Notes: generated from the sequence alone by a model not told the origin. A stretch of DNA of 64,000 nucleotides from Bathynomus jamesi (GCA_023014485.1 JAJOZX010001734.1:669001-733000), one strand, 5' to 3'; shown: positions 11,361 to 23,275, numbered from the stretch's first letter. Made by a program: numbers and translations.

Positions 11361-14057
11361 GGTGTCCCAAACTCATAGGGGCCAAATTTTTTTCGGGATA
11401 CAAATCCGCTCGTGTTGCGCTCTTTTGATGTTTCCATTAGAAGTCTTCCTGTAAAATTTCAGAGAGATCGAAGGAAATTTAAAGGTCCCGAACTTTGAAC
11501 ACTTTATTTCTCCTCTTAACTGAAAGGCAAATTAACTGAAATATTTCTCTCAAAAGTTCCATCACAAAGATGATTATACAAAATAAACATGTATTTTAAT
11601 CTTAACACACAAACAACAATTTCAAAGCATCACATTTATGCATTTTAACTAAACACGTGTTTCATGAGATCCGTTTTTGTTCCCTTCCGTCTCACATTCC
11701 GTCGGTGTGAGTGGACAGTTCGAAGGAGGAACTGGAAGTCTTCTTCATCACGGCACAGAGGTTTGCTTGTGTATTTCTCAATGAGGGCGATGCCTCGCTC
11801 TGCTGCATCATTGACCACCATCAGTTCTGCAGCTCGGCTCTTTGCCAGACGGTAGTTTTCGTCAGTAGGCCATGTTTCAGGGTCTTTGGTGAGGAACGTG
11901 GGCTCAACTTGGAGAAACTGGAAGAGTGTGGTGGATCGACTCGTCACCCACGGACTTAAACGGCCATCCACTTGCAGTCCCTTGCCTTGGACCCGTTTGA
12001 GTCCTTTCCCAGGGCGCTTTTTCAGGTTAGCCGTCATGTTACGCTTTTCATTGTCGTCAACTCTGTCATCAAACAGTGCAAGACAGATTAAGTCCTCCGA
12101 GATATACCACAGATGACGGAGCACAGCCCGGTAAGCTGTGTTTCCAACGTCCTTGTCAGGGTAACCTACAAGAAGATTGCACAGCCTAACGTCATTTTTG
12201 GGAGATTTGATGGCGATGGGAGCCTCATGCCAGTGACGCACGTATACAAGGCTCACGAAGAGAGCCATACGGTGAACCCCTTGCAGTTCTTGGAGACGAA
12301 GTTCGGGGAACTGGGACTGCAGTAATGCTATTTTCAGGCAGTAAATAGCTTTGGCCATCCATCTGGCCTGATGGTAAGCCCCTGGAGGCCGAAGCTTGTA
12401 ACGTCCTACGTCGTCTCCGAGGTACAAGAGGCTCAGTCGAAGAAGTTCTTCATAATCCTCTCGAGGATGATTACCACTTCTTAGGGCATCGCGGAGATAG
12501 TCTATTACCTCAAGTCGCATTTGTGAAAGGCAAGCATTGTCATTTATGAAGGCTTTAGCCACCTCGTCCTTGTCAAATGCATCCAACTGACAGTGGTTCA
12601 TTGATGGCCAGGCCTCCTTGAATCTCCTGAAAAGTGGGATTTGAGGACTTGGTGGTGTTCCTAGGCACACGACGAAGACATCCTTGAGAATCACTTCGTG
12701 AACGTGATGACGGCAAGCAAACCATAAAAGAGATCTTCCCAATGCCGCTTCCAAACGCGCACACGCACCTTGCACTATCCCTGTGTTTGATGCCGTCGTG
12801 TCAAACACCATGCCTATGATCTTGTCCTCAATTCCGACTAGGGTGAGCGCTTGATGGACTGCGCTTGCCATTTGCTGTCCTGTGCCGTCTATTATTTTCG
12901 GTGCTCCTAATAGCTCTTCCACACCATCCCCAGTCACCACAACAGCAATCCGATCGACTGACTTACCCTCCTGTTCGATGTCAGTGAGTATCTTTGTGTC
13001 CCAGTGGATCTGCAGTCGAGGTGGAAGCTGCTCGAGGTGGCCAATAACATTGGTCCCTATCATTGTACGGGCCTTTTGTCGGAAGCGGTGAACCATGCTC
13101 TTTGATGGAACACTGTCAGGACCGAGAGCTAGGGATTTTTCAGTCGCAGCAAACGCTGATGTTGCCTGTCGAACAGAAAGGCCCTCGCGATCCCAAGTTG
13201 CTGCCAGGTCAAGATCACTCAGACTTTCTTTTAGTCTGTCATGTTTGGGAGCTTTCGAAGGTTTAAGTCCACAAGTGACGGCTTCGTTTCCACTGTCAGC
13301 TGACGATGTGCTAGAACTGCTGTCGGTAGCCTCTTCTGTGACTCCTACAGCTAGAGCCTCCTCCGTTTGACGCCGGTGTGCCCGCTCAAGAGCTCTTTCC
13401 CTTTCCTGTCTTTTCATTGTGGCTGCATTATATTTTCTATCTTCACCTCCCATGTAACTCGTATGTCGATCTGCCCTTTGGGAAATGAGGAATTCCTTGT
13501 CTTCAAGAGGGATATCTCCCCGATCCAGAACGTCTGAGCGGGCGACATCAAAAATATCCTCCATATCAGCCAAGAATACATCCCGCTGCATATTGTAAGT
13601 CATTCCAGTCTTGTTCTTGTTTTTGCAAATTTCGATACCTCTGAACCAAAGCTTTCAGTTTAGTCGAGGCATGAACGGAGGTTGTTGCCAGATTCGAGTT
13701 GGCTCTAGCCCAGATTTCTAATACAGCCGATATTACAGCCTTGAAACTGTTGGAATCTGTCTTCATTTGGTCGCGGTGATGGTAGAAGAAAAGGAGCAAC
13801 ACGTCCATATTACTTGGTAATCGAGATTTAGCCAGCTCTGCTATTGGAGACCTCTCAAGAAGCCACAACTTGATGTTTGATCTTGTCAACGCCATAATGA
13901 TCAATTCTGAAAACCAAAAAAAAGTCATCAAACGTCGGGACCTCTAAATATCATCTGATCGAGTTGAAAATCACACAGCCAATGCTTTAGCCCAAACCAC
14001 ATCCGGGCATGGCACGAGTGGTCAGGTCGTCTTAAGAAAGAAAATTGGGACACCCTA
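11358..14057 (-). mobile_element. TAGGGTG-terminated DNA transposon (hAT-like), nearly intact
   Basis: The left end TAGGGTGTCCCAA is inverted at the right end (TTGGGACACCCTA at 14045-14057). The flanks are ATATATAT on both sides (11350-11357, 14058-14065). That fits an 8-bp target duplication but is uninformative inside AT repeats. The element is 2.70 kb and holds one long minus-strand gene. The termini resemble those of the elements at 16568-18921, 47168-47759 and 49453-52616. Confidence 0.8.
11645..13895 (-). pseudogene. hAT-like transposase, one frameshift from intact
   Basis: The N-terminal part starts at 'MALTRSNIKLWLLERSPIAE' (13895) and runs to about 13610, where an A-rich stretch shifts the frame. 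The main part then continues for about 650 codons to 11645. Visible blocks are a low-complexity 'DSSSSTSSADSGNE' linker; 'IHWDTKIL' (candidate first Asp); 'GMVFDTTASNTG' (candidate second Asp); and 'WFACRHHVHEVIL', which fits the CxxH motif that follows the second Asp in hAT transposases. 'DDNEKRNMTANLKKRPGKGL' lies towards the C-terminus. The family is one I recognise only as hypothetical proteins dispersed in invertebrate genomes. The hAT-like assignment is inferred from the 8-bp flanks, the TAGGG end and the D...CxxH pattern. Confidence 0.65.
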
Positions 14058-14115
14058 ATATATATATATCATTACCATTATACAAGTATATATATATATA
14101 TATATTATATATATA

Positions 14116-14500
14116 TCATTACCATTATACCCAATTACCATTCAAACAACACTGGAAAATAGGAAAGGAAGAATGTGTAGTGTTCCCAAATTACAGGCCC
14201 GATAAGGGACCTCCTCAACACTGAAGGAAAATAGCTTGGTTGTCAGGGGGCCAAGACTTTTTAGTCAGCTTCCATAGGACCTCATAAACGTTACAGGGGT
14301 CACACTTGAAGTCTTCAAGAGAAGCCTAGATGCCTGGCTCAGGACGGTACCAGATGAACGGGGTGTATCTAACTATGTACGGTGGAGAGCGCAAAAAAGC
14401 AACTCGCTCCTCCACCAAGCCAGACCTAGAGGCGGGCCACCAGCTTGACCTTCGTATGAAGAGAAACCAACGCACGAAACAGCAACGAGGTTAACGAGGT
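14116..14500 (+). pseudogene. LINE ORF2 3'-end fragment
   Basis: This translates in pieces to 'VRGPRLFSQLP', 'LDAWLRTVPDE' and 'YVRWRAQKSNSLLHQA'. It is the same C-terminus as the LINE at 27189-28190 and the tandem 3' ends at 8.9-9.7 kb. It is 5' truncated and broken by stops, and is followed by an AC/AT microsatellite at 14501-14541. Confidence 0.7.
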
Positions 14501-14504
14501 ATAT

Positions 14505-14540
<36 letters not shown>

Positions 14541-14574
14541 GATGAATAAACCACGAAGGAAAGGAAACACAAAA

Positions 14575-14612
14575 TGGTGCTCAAGCGCTTTCGTCTAATG
14601 ACATCCTCAGGA
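14575..14612 (-). other. Hammerhead-like core motif in the Penelope 3' end
   Basis: On the minus strand, CTGAGGA, then TGTCATTAGAC, then GAAA follows the CUGANGA - stem II - GAAA order of a hammerhead core, with GUC/GAC able to pair. I do not find a convincing UH cleavage site or stem I partner, so activity is not claimed. The same motif lies at about 20432-20470 (minus) and 22947-22985 (plus). Confidence 0.4.
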
Positions 14613-14688
14613 ACACTGAAGTACATAAAAAGGTTAAGCCTATATATAGGTTACAGAAAGAAAAAAAGAAAAAATAAATAACATACAT

Positions 14689-14721
<33 letters not shown>

Positions 14722-14804
14722 CATACATATCTATGAATAGAAACGACATAAGTATTAAGGAACGTTTCTGCACACGAGGAGGAGAGATAACGAAATAATG
14801 AAAA

Positions 14805-14837
<33 letters not shown>

Positions 14838-15218
14838 CAATAAACAGAGAAGTAAAAATAATAAAAAATAAAAAATTAAAACCTTAAAGGATTACCAGTG
14901 AGGCGTACAGATTTGTAAGGAAAAATATCGATTTTTAGCACAAGATCAAATGGATTATAAAAATACAAAATTATACTGGAACTCTGCCGGGTTTTAACAC
15001 AATGCTGCCTATGGTCAAGTTTCGATATATGTAAAAAAAAAAAATAAAATGCAAAATAAAAGTTAATCGATTTTTAGCACAAGATCACATGGATTATAAA
15101 AATACAAATTTATACTGGAACTCTGTCCGGGTTTTAACACACTGCTGCCTATGGTCAGGTTTTGATATATATAAAAAAATAAAATGCCATTTAAAAGTTA
15201 ATAAAGTAGAAGACAAGT

Positions 15219-16237
15219 TTACCAAAGATTTAATGTTTTACCCTTCTTATTTAAATCTGTTTTAAAGGAATTCAACATAACAGGATCGAGTTCAAAAAGA
15301 CCTTTGCTTATGTTGAAGTTATTTGAAAGTTGGATAATGGAAGACTCAAGAATATTTCTATTAACAATGTTGCTTGAATGGAATAAAACTGAAGCATTAT
15401 TCCAATCAATACAGTGGGCTAACTCTGACAAATGGACAAAAAGGGCACTGGACAACTGTCCTGTTCTAACGGAATATTGATGCTGTTTTATACGTGTGTG
15501 CAAATCCTTTCCCGTCTGACCTATGTAAAAGGAATCACATTGTTTACAACCAATTTTATAGATAATGCCTGAATATTGGTAGGGCTATTTTTTACTATGA
15601 TATTTTTCACAATATTGTTATATGAAAATACTACATTAATATCCAAAAGTTTAAGTACATTAGCAATGCCTAAAAAGCCCGGGAAAAATGGAAGTACTAA
15701 AATATTTTTTGACAAAGTACGAGTGTTAATATTGACACGATAGAAAGTTCGTTTTGCCTTGTTGAGACAAGATTCCATAAACGCAGATGGATAACACAAA
15801 TCACTTCCAATACCGTTGATTTTTTCCAATTCGGCATCGATGTATTCCGGACTGGCGATCCTAAGGGCGCGGAGAAACATTGATGAAAATATGGCCTTCT
15901 TAGTGGGGGTATCATGTCCCGAGTAAAAGTGTACGTAGGACAAATTGTTTGTCGTTTTCCGATAGATACTAAACTTAAAACCTGGGCTTTCCCTATGTAC
16001 ACGCACATCCAAAAATGGGATTGAATTGTCTTGCTCAACTTCTAAAGTAAACTTAATGGAGGGGACTTGATCATTTAACTGAAGGAGGAAGCTATCCAGG
16101 TCACGATTCATGGGCCAGATACACAAAATATCGTCGACGTACCGCAACCAAGGGATGCCAACCCCCAGGATTCTCGGAATATAGGTAATTTCGAAAAACT
16201 CCATATAAATATTGGAGAGGAGGGGCGATAAGGGGTT
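15219..16237 (-). pseudogene. Penelope-type RT C-terminus plus GIY-YIG endonuclease, frameshifted
   Basis: The RT part contains 'PLLSNIYMEFFE' and the catalytic 'YVDDILCIWP' box, followed by the thumb and linker region. The GIY-YIG endonuclease begins near 15575 ('YIGQTGKDLHTRIKQH') and ends at 'KTLNLW' (15219). One T is missing in the run CCTGAATATTGG (about 15572) compared with CCTGAATTATTGG in the copy at 21370. This puts RT and endonuclease in different frames. The N-terminal half is absent. The enzyme pair would nick DNA and prime cDNA at the nick. Confidence 0.88.
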
Positions 16238-16239
16238 GC

Positions 16240-16500
16240 GCCTCAGTGGTGTAGTGGTTAGCGTCGCTGACTACGAATCCATCTGCTCCGAAATCGAGAC
16301 CTGGTGACGACAAGTGGCGCGCAGCAAAACTCAGCTGTTCATCCTTCCACACAATAAAAAAATTGGTTGGTAGATAAATGGGTATCCAGGGTAGCTTAGT
16401 GGTTAAGACGCTGTGCTGCTAGTGGGGCGTGATTCAGATTCCATGTTAAACTGTAGGTCTAAGGTGGAGTGACAAGCTTAATCTTCGTCAGAGTGAATAA
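16240..16500 (+). repeat. tRNA-derived SINE-like units
   Basis: Two tRNA-like heads are visible. At 16250-16310, GGTGTAGTGGTTAGCGTCGC is followed by a B-box-like GAAATCGAGACC. At 16388-16440, TAGCTTAGTGGTTAAGACGC is followed by GATTCAGATTCC. After the second head comes CTAAGGTGGAGTGACAAGCT, which recurs in inverted orientation at 5.1-5.8 kb. The spacing fits RNA polymerase III A and B boxes. They are called SINE-like, not functional tRNA genes, since no full cloverleaf is evident. Confidence 0.5.
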
Positions 16501-16567
16501 GTCAGGGGGAAACAAAACCAAGGTTATGTATATACACTGGAAAATGTAACCTAGAAATAATATATAA

Positions 16568-18921
16568 TAGGGTGGAGTGAAAAAACTTTATTTAGAATTC
16601 AGTTTTGTTCGGGCACCCAAAAGTTGGTCTGTGGTACCAATAAGAAATCTGTAAAATATTAGCTACCTGCGACATCAACTTCACCGGCCCCAAGGAGGTC
16701 AAAGATTTTGCCTTTCAGGTGCGCCCCAAAATTAAGGAGAAATTCAAAGATTTAAGCGTATCTTCCGTTGTGTTTATACTAGGAAGATTATTTTTGTTTC
16801 ATTTGATGTCTATTTATGTTCTTTAACTTTACTCTCATACACGTTTTTCCCATTCCTCACAGAAATTTGTAAAATTTGTTATTTCATGAAAAACACTAAC
16901 AAAAAATAGGAGTTTTTATTGCTTTCGTTGAGTGGTTGATGTTAAGCTTCATTCAGTGATTCAGTTTTCTTTTAGAAGCTCATAAAATAGTTGCATGGCT
17001 TTAAATATATTAGTTTATTGGAGCAGCTCTCCGCTAATTTAAGCTAGATACGAACCATGCCTATCTCGGCTTAAATTACCCAGAACTCACCACGTGGAGG
17101 TGACTGCTCTTTGAGTTCTATCCTAACCCACCCACCACAATAATTTAGAAACCTTTTTATTCAGTTACGTAGTCTCGCTTGTTTTCAAATTATTTTATTA
17201 TTGTTTGAGATGCAATTTAGTTTTAACCTAGCCATCTCTCCTCTCACTTCCATAAACTGCTCTTGCCGCTTCTGTTACAAGTTTGATACTCCTTTCTACT
17301 GCTTGTGTATGCCAAGGGAATTGAAAGAGCCAATGATGTCAACTTCTCTTTGGTTGTTTTGTCAATGGTGGCTCAAGCCTGATGGGACTATCTGTCCAAA
17401 ATATAATAACAGTGTAGTCAAGTGCATGGAAATTTAGCTTCGGTACACTGAACTCGCGAATGCTTTTCATTTTTTCAGCTTGAGATCTTGCTACTTCGAT
17501 CCTTCGTATTGCCAATTTTCGAATGTTTGGCCGGTTATGAGTAGTCATTGCAAGAAGAAGGTTCTCATTCTCAATTGCGAAGGTCTGGGATTAATTAATG
17601 GCTTTGTCGTGAGTTTTAATGGTTCACTGCCTTCGTCCGTTTCGCTGGAACTTGACGAAACAGTTACAGCAGTATCAAATTCTTTCATTCCTTTTGAGAT
17701 CCGTGCTGTATATTCCTCATACTTTTGTCTGGCTTTTTCTTTTTTGTTCATCTTTTTGGTGACCACTTTATCTACGGATCCAAACATCATTTTTCGAGAC
17801 GTTCGTTGGTCATTAAGAAATCTCTTTTCAGAACAGGAACTTTTCGGTCTTTCTTACAACGACATGTCAGGAAGTCTTCACATTTACAAGAAGCTATATC
17901 AAAGAGCTTCAGTGAGTCAAGTTTAAATTTGTGAAACAATGCTTGATAGGATGCTTGGTCTTTCCGCCCTTTGAATTGTTTTAAGACAGGTTGATATTTT
18001 TCGTACAAACCTTGGATGCGCTGCGTTATGATCTTATGATGGCTAGTTGGAATAGAAGCACGATCCCAAAAAGTCTTTACTTTTTGGGCAACGACTGCAG
18101 CAACATCATAAATTTTTGGATTAGCTTCTCCTGACTTAATTCTTTCCTGTCTAACATAAAGGAAACACTGACGTATATCTTCTGACGAAGGCAAATAAAT
18201 CAGTGAGAGATCCTTTGGTGGTCCAAAGATTGGATTCAGCTGTTGAGTGTTCCTCGTCTTCCTTTTTGCTGATTCATTCGAGGTCATGGAAGTCATGCCT
18301 AATTTTGCTTTGTGCGTCGGAATAGAATTAGACTATATTAGTGACTGTAAATGTTTTTAGCCAATCAGATTCAATATAAAAATTTATCAAAGCAATCAAA
18401 TAATCTGAAAAAGAGATATAAATTATAATGTAATATAGTATAAATAACAAACCCTAAATAATATATTTATGACATTGACATAATTTAAATCTGTGAAAAT
18501 CTAAATAAATGAAAACCTTAAAATGGTGCTAAAACATCTACTAAAGTTGAGAAACTCAACGAAACAAATAGAAATTCCTATTTTTTGTTAGTATTTTTCA
18601 TGAAATACCAAATTTTACAAATTTCTGTGAGGAATAGGAGAAAAGTGTATAAAAGAAAAGTTAAAGAACATAAATAGATAAATCAAATTAAACAAAAATG
18701 ATCTTCCTAGCATAAACACAACGGAAGATACGCTTAAATCTTTGAATTTTTCCTTAATTTTTGAGGGCACCTGAAAGGCAAAATCTTTGACCTCCTTGGG
18801 GCCGGTGAAGTTGATGTCGCAAGTAGCTAATATTTTACAGATTTCTTATTGGTACCACAGACCAACTTTTGGGTGCCCGTACAAAACTGAATTCTAAAAA
18901 AAGTTTTTTCACTCCACTCTA
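16568..18921 (-). mobile_element. TAGGGTG-terminated hAT-like element with long TIRs and perfect 8-bp target duplication
   Basis: The left end is TAGGGTGGAGTGAAAAAACT; the inverted right end is TAGAGTGGAGTGAAAAAACT. The inverted similarity extends inward for about 300 bp (16568-16870 against about 18620-18921). ATATATAA is present at 16560-16567 and again at 18922-18929. The element is 2.35 kb and carries a transposase gene lacking its catalytic core, so it is a deletion derivative. Confidence 0.88.
17195..18296 (-). pseudogene. hAT-like transposase of the TAGGGTG group, core deleted
   Basis: The N-terminal part (18296-17787) contains 'AAVVAQKVKTFWDRASIPTS' and the Cys-rich end 'FDIASCKCEDFLTCRCKKD'. 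Together they may form a zinc-binding, DNA-contacting region. After a frame change it reads 'MFGSVDKVVTKKMNKKEKAR' and a Ser-rich acidic linker. It then jumps to the C-terminal block 'IREFSVPKLNFHALDY' and, after further breaks, 'HTQAVERSIKLVTEA'. The same blocks occur in the gene at 50027-52290, where the D...CxxH core lies between them; here that core is missing. Stops near 17545 and 17339 confirm it is dead. Confidence 0.7.
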
Positions 18922-19276
18922 ATATATAATTCAAAACGCAGAAGACAACTGTGGAAACTGTTACCTTCTCAGAAAGCAATTTTACCTTCGAGTGTAATTA
19001 CTTCATCGCTTCGTTTTATATGTTAAATAACGCAACTGTTACGAAAAACAAAATCAGATTAATTACAGTTTAATTCCTAAACAATTTTCGAATTAATATA
19101 TGAAATTAGAACAATAGAAATATTAACTAAAACAAATAAATTACATCTTATTTTCAATTATAGGGATAGCATATACTTTTGCAAATTTAAAGTCGTTTAT
19201 TCTATTAATCCTATAGACTGATGTTTATTTACTCAACCATCATATCGTCTTAGCTACCTCTAAATTTCCACTTTGA

Positions 19277-19325
<49 letters not shown>

Positions 19326-19538
19326 TGTATGCATTTGTTAAGCTTATTCAAAATAAATATGTAATTCTTCTCCCTTCACATTAAATACAACAACTAATAT
19401 TGGCAACGCACTCCGCAATCTTGCCACGTATCTAGTTCAGCTGTTGTTTTCAGACGAATAAATAATAATTAAGTTTTAAGTATATGTTACTATTATTAGT
19501 TACTATTATTATTACTTTTATTACCATAATTACCATAA
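18922..19538. other. Gap with TTA microsatellite
   Basis: An ATT/TTA trinucleotide run covers about 19278-19317. No gene or recognisable repeat family was found. Confidence 0.6.
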
Positions 19539-20024
19539 GGGATCAATCCCAGAATAGGCACCTGAAATCATTTTTAGGTGCTGAATCTGGGATTGAGGCA
19601 AAACACAGGTGCTTAATCTGGGATTGAGGAGAAAAAAATATAAACAGTTTTTAGAGATATAATTTCATTGTTTTTATCAATATTTGAAAAAATCAACTCT
19701 AACCTAACCTAACCTAACCTAACCTATATCTATACCAATTTATGTGGCAAGATAGATTTGCTTCAGATGGATTCAGAAACATTCGGGCTCATATTGCAGG
19801 AATTTATAATATCTAAAAATTTTCTTTATTCATTAAACCACTTTAAACCTTTTATAACTTTGCCTTTATTACATTTGTAATAAACTTTGTATAAACAATA
19901 AATTTTGTAATCATCAGGTTTTTTTATTTAATTCCTTGCAAGGTGCCTATTCTGGGATTGAGGTTGAACGCAGGTGCTTCATCTGGGATTGAGGTACATC
20001 AGGTGCCTATTCTGGGATTGACCC
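19539..20024. mobile_element. MITE with repeated subterminal motifs and internal telomere-type repeats
   Basis: The termini GGGATCAATCCCAG and CTGGGATTGACCC are inverted, and ACCATAA is duplicated on both sides (19532-19538, 20025-20031). The block CAATCCCAGAATAGGCACCT and its variants occur six times in all, three at each end and in both orientations. This is typical of transposase-binding subterminal repeats. There is no coding sequence. The superfamily is not determined; a 7-8 bp target duplication would suit hAT. Confidence 0.8.
19701..19725. repeat. Five AACCT (TTAGG) telomere-type repeats
   Basis: Exactly five AACCT units lie within the MITE at 19539-20024. TTAGG is the common arthropod telomere repeat, so this is the best clue to the host group in the window. 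Confidence 0.85.
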
Positions 20025-20399
<375 letters not shown>

Positions 20400-20544
20400 T
20401 GATGAATAAAACCACGAAGGAAAGGAAACACAAAATGGTGCTCAAGCGCTTTCGTCTAATGACATCCTCAGGAACACTGAAGTATATAAAAAGGTTAAGC
20501 CTATATATAGGTTACAGAAAGAAAAAAAGAAAAATAAATAACAT

Positions 20545-20583
<39 letters not shown>

Positions 20584-20600
20584 CATATCTATATATACAA

Positions 20601-20633
<33 letters not shown>

Positions 20634-21020
20634 CAATAAACAGAGAAGTAAAAATAATAAAAAATAAAAAATTAAAACCTTAAAGGATTACCAATGAGGC
20701 GTACAGATTGTAATGAAAAATATCGATTTTTAGCACAAGATCAAATGGATTATAAAAATACAAATTTATACTGGGACTCTGCCGGGTTTTAACACAATGC
20801 TGCCTATGGTCAGGTTTCGATATATATAAAAAAAAAAAAATAAAAATAAAATGCAAATTAAAAGTTAATCGATTTTTAGCACAAGATCAAATGGATTATA
20901 AAAATACAAATTTATACTAGAACTCTGTCCGGGTTTTAACACATTTCTGCCTATGGTCAGGTTTCGATATATATAAAAAAATAAAATGCAAATTAAAAGT
21001 TAATAAAGTAGAAGACAAGT

Positions 21021-21498
21021 TTACCAAAGATTTAATGTTTTACACTTCTTATCTAAGTCTGCTTTAAAGGAATTCAACATAACAGGATCGAGTTGAAAAA
21101 GACCTTTGCTTATGTTGAAGTTATTTGAAAGTTGGATAATGGCAGACTCAAGAATATTTCTATTAACAATGTTGCTTGAATGGAATAAAACTGAAGCATT
21201 ATTCCAATCAATACAGTGGGCTAACTCTGACAAATGGACAAAAAGGGCACTGGACAACTGTCCTGTTCTAACGGAATATTGATGCTGTTTTATACGTGTG
21301 TGCAAATCCTTTCCCGTCTGACCTATGTAAAAGGAATCACATTGTTTACAACCAATTTTATAGATAATGCCTGAATTATTGGTAGGGCTATTTTTTACTA
21401 TGATATTTTTCACAATATTGTTATATGAAAATACTACATTAATATCCAAAAGTTTAAGTACATTAGCAATGCCTAAAAAGCCCGGGAAAAATGGAAGT
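21021..21498 (-). pseudogene. Penelope GIY-YIG endonuclease fragment (left arm)
   Basis: Open on the minus strand with no break, from 'FFPGFLGIANVLKLLDINVV' through 'GIIYKIGCKQCDSFYIGQTG' to 'KTLNLW'. It holds the GIY-YIG signature (YKIG...YIGQTG), a Cys pair (CKQC) and the catalytic Arg in 'TRIKQH'. The protein has no RT, so it is a fragment and not a gene. Confidence 0.85.
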
Positions 21499-21499
21499 A

Positions 21500-22401
21500 T
21501 CTGGCCCATGAATCGTGACCTGGATAGCTTCCTCCTTCAGTTAAATGATCAAGTCCCCTCCATTAAGTTTACTTTAGAAGTTGAGCAAGACAATTCAATC
21601 CCATTTTTGGATGTGCGTGTACATAGGGAAAGCCCAGGTTTTAAGTTTAGTATCTATCGGAAAACGACAAACAATTTGTCCTACGTACACTTTTACTCGG
21701 GACATGATACCCCCATTAAGAAGGCCATATTTTCATCAATGTTTCTCCGCGCCCTTAGGATCGCCAGTCCGGAATACATCGATGCCGAATTGGAAAAAAT
21801 CAACGGTATTGGAAGTGATTTGTGTTATCCATCTGCGTTTATGGAATCTTGTCTCAACAAGGCAAAACGAACTTTCTATCGTGTCAATATTAACACTCGT
21901 ACTTTGTCAAAAAATATTTTAGTACTTCCATTTTTCCCGGGCTTTTTAGGCATTGTTAATGTACTTAAACTTTTGGATATTAATGTAGTATTTTCATATA
22001 ACAATATTGTGAAAAATATCATAGTAAAAAATAGCCCTACCAATAATTCAGGCATTATCTATAAAATTGGTTGTAAACAATGTGATTCCTTTTACATAGG
22101 TCAGACGGGAAAGGATTTGCACACACGTATAAAACAGCATCAATATTCCGTTAGAACAGGACAGTTGTCCAGTGCCCTTTTTGTCCATTTGTCAGAGTTA
22201 GCCCACTGTATTGATTGGAATAATGCTTCAGTTTTATTCCATTCAAGCAACATTGTTAATAGAAATATTCTTGAGTCTGCCATTATCCAACTTTCAAATA
22301 ACTTCAACATAAGCAAAGGTCTTTTTCAACTCGATCCTGTTATGTTGAATTCCTTTAAAGCAGACTTAGATAAGAAGTGTAAAACATTAAATCTTTGGTA
22401 A
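21500..22401 (+). pseudogene. Penelope RT C-terminal segment fused in frame to GIY-YIG endonuclease (right arm)
   Basis: Continuous in frame for 300 codons from 'IWPMNRDLDSFLLQLNDQ' through 'SIPFLDVRVHRESPGFKFSI' to the endonuclease 'FYIGQTGKDLHTRIKQH' and a final 'KTLNLW'. Unlike the copy at 15219-16237 it has no frameshift. It lacks the RT catalytic boxes, which lie upstream of the truncation. The longer reading frame from 21367 begins with about 40 antisense codons of the left arm and should not be used as the start. Confidence 0.85.
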
Positions 22402-22789
22402 ACTTGTCTTCTACTTTATTAACTTTTAATTTGCATTTTAATTTTTTATATATATCGAAACCTGACCATAGGCAGAAATGTGTTAAAACCCGGACAGAGT
22501 TCTAGTATAAATTTGTATTTTTATAATCCATTTGATCTTGTGCTAAAAATCGATTAACTTTTAATTTGCATTTTATTTTTATTTTTTTTTTTTATATATA
22601 TATCGAAACCTGACCATAGGCAGCATTGTGTTAAAACCCGGCAGAGTCCCAGTATAAATTTGTATTTTTATAATCCATTTGATCTTGTGCTAAAAATCGA
22701 TATTTTTCCTTACAATCTGTACGCCTCATTGGTAATCCTTTAAGGTTTTAATTTTTAATTTTTTATTATTTTTACTTCTCTGTTTATTG

Positions 22790-22820
<31 letters not shown>

Positions 22821-22841
22821 TTGTATATATAGATATGTATG

Positions 22842-22876
<35 letters not shown>

Positions 22877-23275
22877 ATGTTATTTATTTTTCTTTTTTTC
22901 TTTCTGTAACCTATATATAGGCTTAACCTTTTTATATACTTCAGTGTTCCTGAGGATGTCATTAGACGAAAGCGCTTGAGCACCATTTTGTGTTTCCTTT
23001 CCTTCGTGGTTTTATTCATCATATATATATATATTGGGTGGGCAATAAAAAACGGGATACCTCGAACTTTGGCTCTAAAATCAAACGTTATTGTCAGATT
23101 TTAATATTTTTTCACACCCCACAACTAAGTAAATTTCCTATACGGTGAGCGGATTTCAAAGAAAACTAATGAAAATTATGGATTTGATGAACATTTCTTT
23201 ATGCGAGTGGAAATTCTCCATTTACACTACTACTGCATTGTCGGGTCGGCAAAAAAAAAAAGGGAGACCTTTTAA

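Larger units (their letters stand above)
14542..16239 (-). mobile_element. Penelope-like retroelement, 5' truncated
   Basis: It is read on the minus strand. The element starts inside the reverse transcriptase at 16239, where it meets a SINE-like unit. It continues through the RT C-terminal part, a GIY-YIG endonuclease and an AT-rich 3' region to about 14542. The 3' region carries two copies of a CGATTTTTAGCACAAGATCA block (about 14928 and 15066) and ends near 'GGTTTATTCATCAT' next to an AT repeat. It is nearly identical to the arms of the inverted pair at 20400-22985. Confidence 0.88.
20400..22985. mobile_element. Penelope-like element pair arranged as a long inverted repeat
   Basis: The left arm (20400-21498, minus sense) and right arm (about 21926-22985, plus sense) are almost identical. 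Each holds the GIY-YIG endonuclease and the whole 3' region. A 427-bp spacer (21499-21925) carries the RT C-terminal segment in plus orientation. Both outer ends finish in ATGATGAATAAAACCACGAA or its complement, beside AT repeats. It is a 5'-truncated plus-strand copy with an inverted partial copy joined to its 5' end. Confidence 0.9.

Noticed and set aside
11664..13370. Several plus-strand ORFs of 60-90 codons
   Set aside because: Shadows of the long minus-strand transposase; no motifs of their own.
14575..14612. Active hammerhead ribozyme
   Set aside because: The CUGANGA and GAAA cores are present, but no stem I partner or UH cleavage site was found; kept only as a hammerhead-like motif.
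16250..16440. Possible tRNA genes
   Set aside because: A-box and B-box-like sequences are present, but no complete cloverleaf or acceptor stem pairing is evident, and the flanks behave like SINE sequence.
21367..21499. N-terminal 40 codons of the 344-codon Penelope reading frame
   Set aside because: They are antisense to the left inverted arm; the real element sequence begins at about 21500.
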